The notes under the pieces: generated by a model
What the model saw: only the letters and a program-made list of their open reading frames with translations
Told to the model about the DNA's origin: nothing
Database searches by the model: none
Position numbers and translations under genes: made by a program
Source of the DNA: a bacterium
GTDB taxonomy: Bacteria; Chloroflexota; Dormibacteria; Aeolococcales; Bog-877
Assembly (NCBI GenBank): GCA_021801645.1
Contig: JAJYXT010000070.1
Span: 1-39,055 of the forward strand
Direction: 5' to 3'
DNA length: 39,055 bases
Shown: positions 38,403 through 39,055 of the stretch, piece after piece
Numbering within the stretch: position 1 is the stretch's first letter
How the letters are laid out: each line of letters opens with the position of its first letter

Positions 38403-39055
38403 ATGGCGGACGACCTGCGGGTGGCGGTCATCGGTGCCGGGAGGTGGTCGCAGCGGGCCCACCTGCCCGGCTGGCAGAGGTGCCCGGGAGTGAGGCTGGC
38501 CGTGGTCTGCGACCTCAACCAGGAGCTGGCCAGCGCCGCCGCGGCCCGGTTCGGGGCTGATGGGATCTCCGCCGACTACCGTGAGGTGCTGGCCCGGGAC
38601 GACATCGACGTGGTGGACGTCTGCACCCGGGACGAGCACGACCCCCTGGTGTTCGCCTCCCTGGAGGCGGGCAAGCACTGCCTCTCCGAGAAGCCGGTCG
38701 CCCACCGGGCGGAGGATGTCTGGAGGGCGGCGCAGATTGCCCGCCGCCGGGGCCTGAAGACCAAGGTCGGGCTCACCTTCCGCTACGCGCCGGCGATCTC
38801 CTACATGGCCCATCTGGTAGCCCAGGGGTGGTGCGGCCGCCCCTTCGTCTTCAACGGCTACGAGCAGAACAGCCAGTGGCTGGACCCGGACAATCCAGCC
38901 GACAAGCGCCTCCTCTCCGCCCCCGCCGATGACCAGGTGGGCGGCTGGGAGCCGGGGGAGGAGGCGATCACCGTCTCCAGCCTCGAGGGCTATGGCGCCC
39001 CCATCATCGACATCGGGCTGATGCTCACCGGGTCCGGCATCAAGGAGACGGTGGG
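38403..39055 (+). CDS. Gfo/Idh/MocA-family protein (second atypical copy), 5' part
   Basis: The frame from ATG 38403 stays open to the end of the window (217 residues visible). It has LRVAVIGAGRWSQRAHLPGW, the E96-K97-P motif in LSEKPVAHR, LKTKVGLTFRYAPAISYM, FNGYEQNSQWLDPDNP and SLEGYGAPIIDIGLMLTG. It is a close paralogue of the gene at 33507; both share GRW-x3-AHLPGW, EQNSQ and LEGYGAPIID. The position of the catalytic His is Met207 here. GGAGG lies about ten bases before the ATG, five bases after the previous stop. The C-terminal third is outside the window. Confidence 0.85.
   Translation, partial: MADDLRVAVIGAGRWSQRAHLPGWQRCPGVRLAVVCDLNQELASAAAARFGADGISADYREVLARDDIDVVDVCTRDEHDPLVFASLEAGKHCLSEKPVAHRAEDVWRAAQIARRRGLKTKVGLTFRYAPAISYMAHLVAQGWCGRPFVFNGYEQNSQWLDPDNPADKRLLSAPADDQVGGWEPGEEAITVSSLEGYGAPIIDIGLMLTGSGIKETV

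Noticed and set aside
1-39055. tRNA, rRNA, tmRNA, RNase P RNA, CRISPR arrays and insertion sequences
   Set aside because: I looked for T-loop motifs, known RNA core motifs, regularly spaced repeats and transposase motifs and saw none; a covariance-model scan would be decisive.

Overview
The window is about 39 kb of very GC-rich bacterial chromosome with dense gene packing, many GTG starts, frequent 4-base GTGA/ATGA overlaps, GGAGG-type ribosome binding sites and several genes that look leaderless. A CIRCE operator before groEL, a DUF2342 zincin of the F420-associated type and TANNNT hexamers placed 5-7 bases before GTG/ATG starts point to a Terrabacteria lineage: Actinomycetota or a relative such as Dormibacterota or Chloroflexota. 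This is inferred from gene content only. I found no rRNA, tRNA, CRISPR array, phage gene or insertion sequence.

Layout. 1-0.6 kb: end of a COG4280-like membrane protein and a coupled small membrane protein. 0.6-3.7 kb (minus): LysE exporter, NAD(P)HX epimerase, SAM hydrolase and arsenite methyltransferase, largely metabolite repair and detoxification. 3.7-4.2 kb: hairpin-rich spacer and a good promoter. 4.2-9.2 kb (plus): peptide/nickel-type ABC substrate-binding lipoprotein and two permeases, without ATPase genes, then an SDR. 9.3-11.1 kb: groEL (minus) with CIRCE. 11.1-18 kb (plus): GNAT enzyme, DUF2342 zincin, then a compact run of an acidic protein with DUF4388-like repeats, a methyltransferase, a small Cys-motif protein, a CitE-like CoA lyase and a Cys/Met gamma-family PLP enzyme. 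17.9-20.9 kb: TetR repressor and divergent MMPL transporter sharing a perfect 20-bp palindrome. 20.9-25.5 kb: small helical protein, sulfide:quinone-oxidoreductase-like flavoprotein broken by an in-frame amber codon, 52-residue companion, MFS and EamA transporters.

25.5-29.2 kb (plus): sarcosine-oxidase-like flavoenzyme, proline dehydrogenase and P5C dehydrogenase, a proline (possibly N-methylproline) to glutamate route. 29.3-30.2 kb (minus): ArsR regulator and SRPBCC protein. 30.4-31.1 kb: KDPG/KHG-type aldolase. 31.1-33.4 kb: divergent folC and a lipoprotein of unknown function whose start codons lie only 19 bp apart.

33.5 kb to the end (plus): the least explained region. A tight operon encodes a Gfo/Idh/MocA protein, a D-2-hydroxyacid dehydrogenase, two tandem divergent DUF4438 paralogues, a second Gfo/Idh/MocA enzyme and a third that runs off the window. 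It looks like a catabolic pathway for a sugar acid, cyclitol or related polyol whose substrate is unknown. The first and last Gfo/Idh proteins are paralogues that both lack the usual catalytic His. This operon is my best candidate for an undescribed system.
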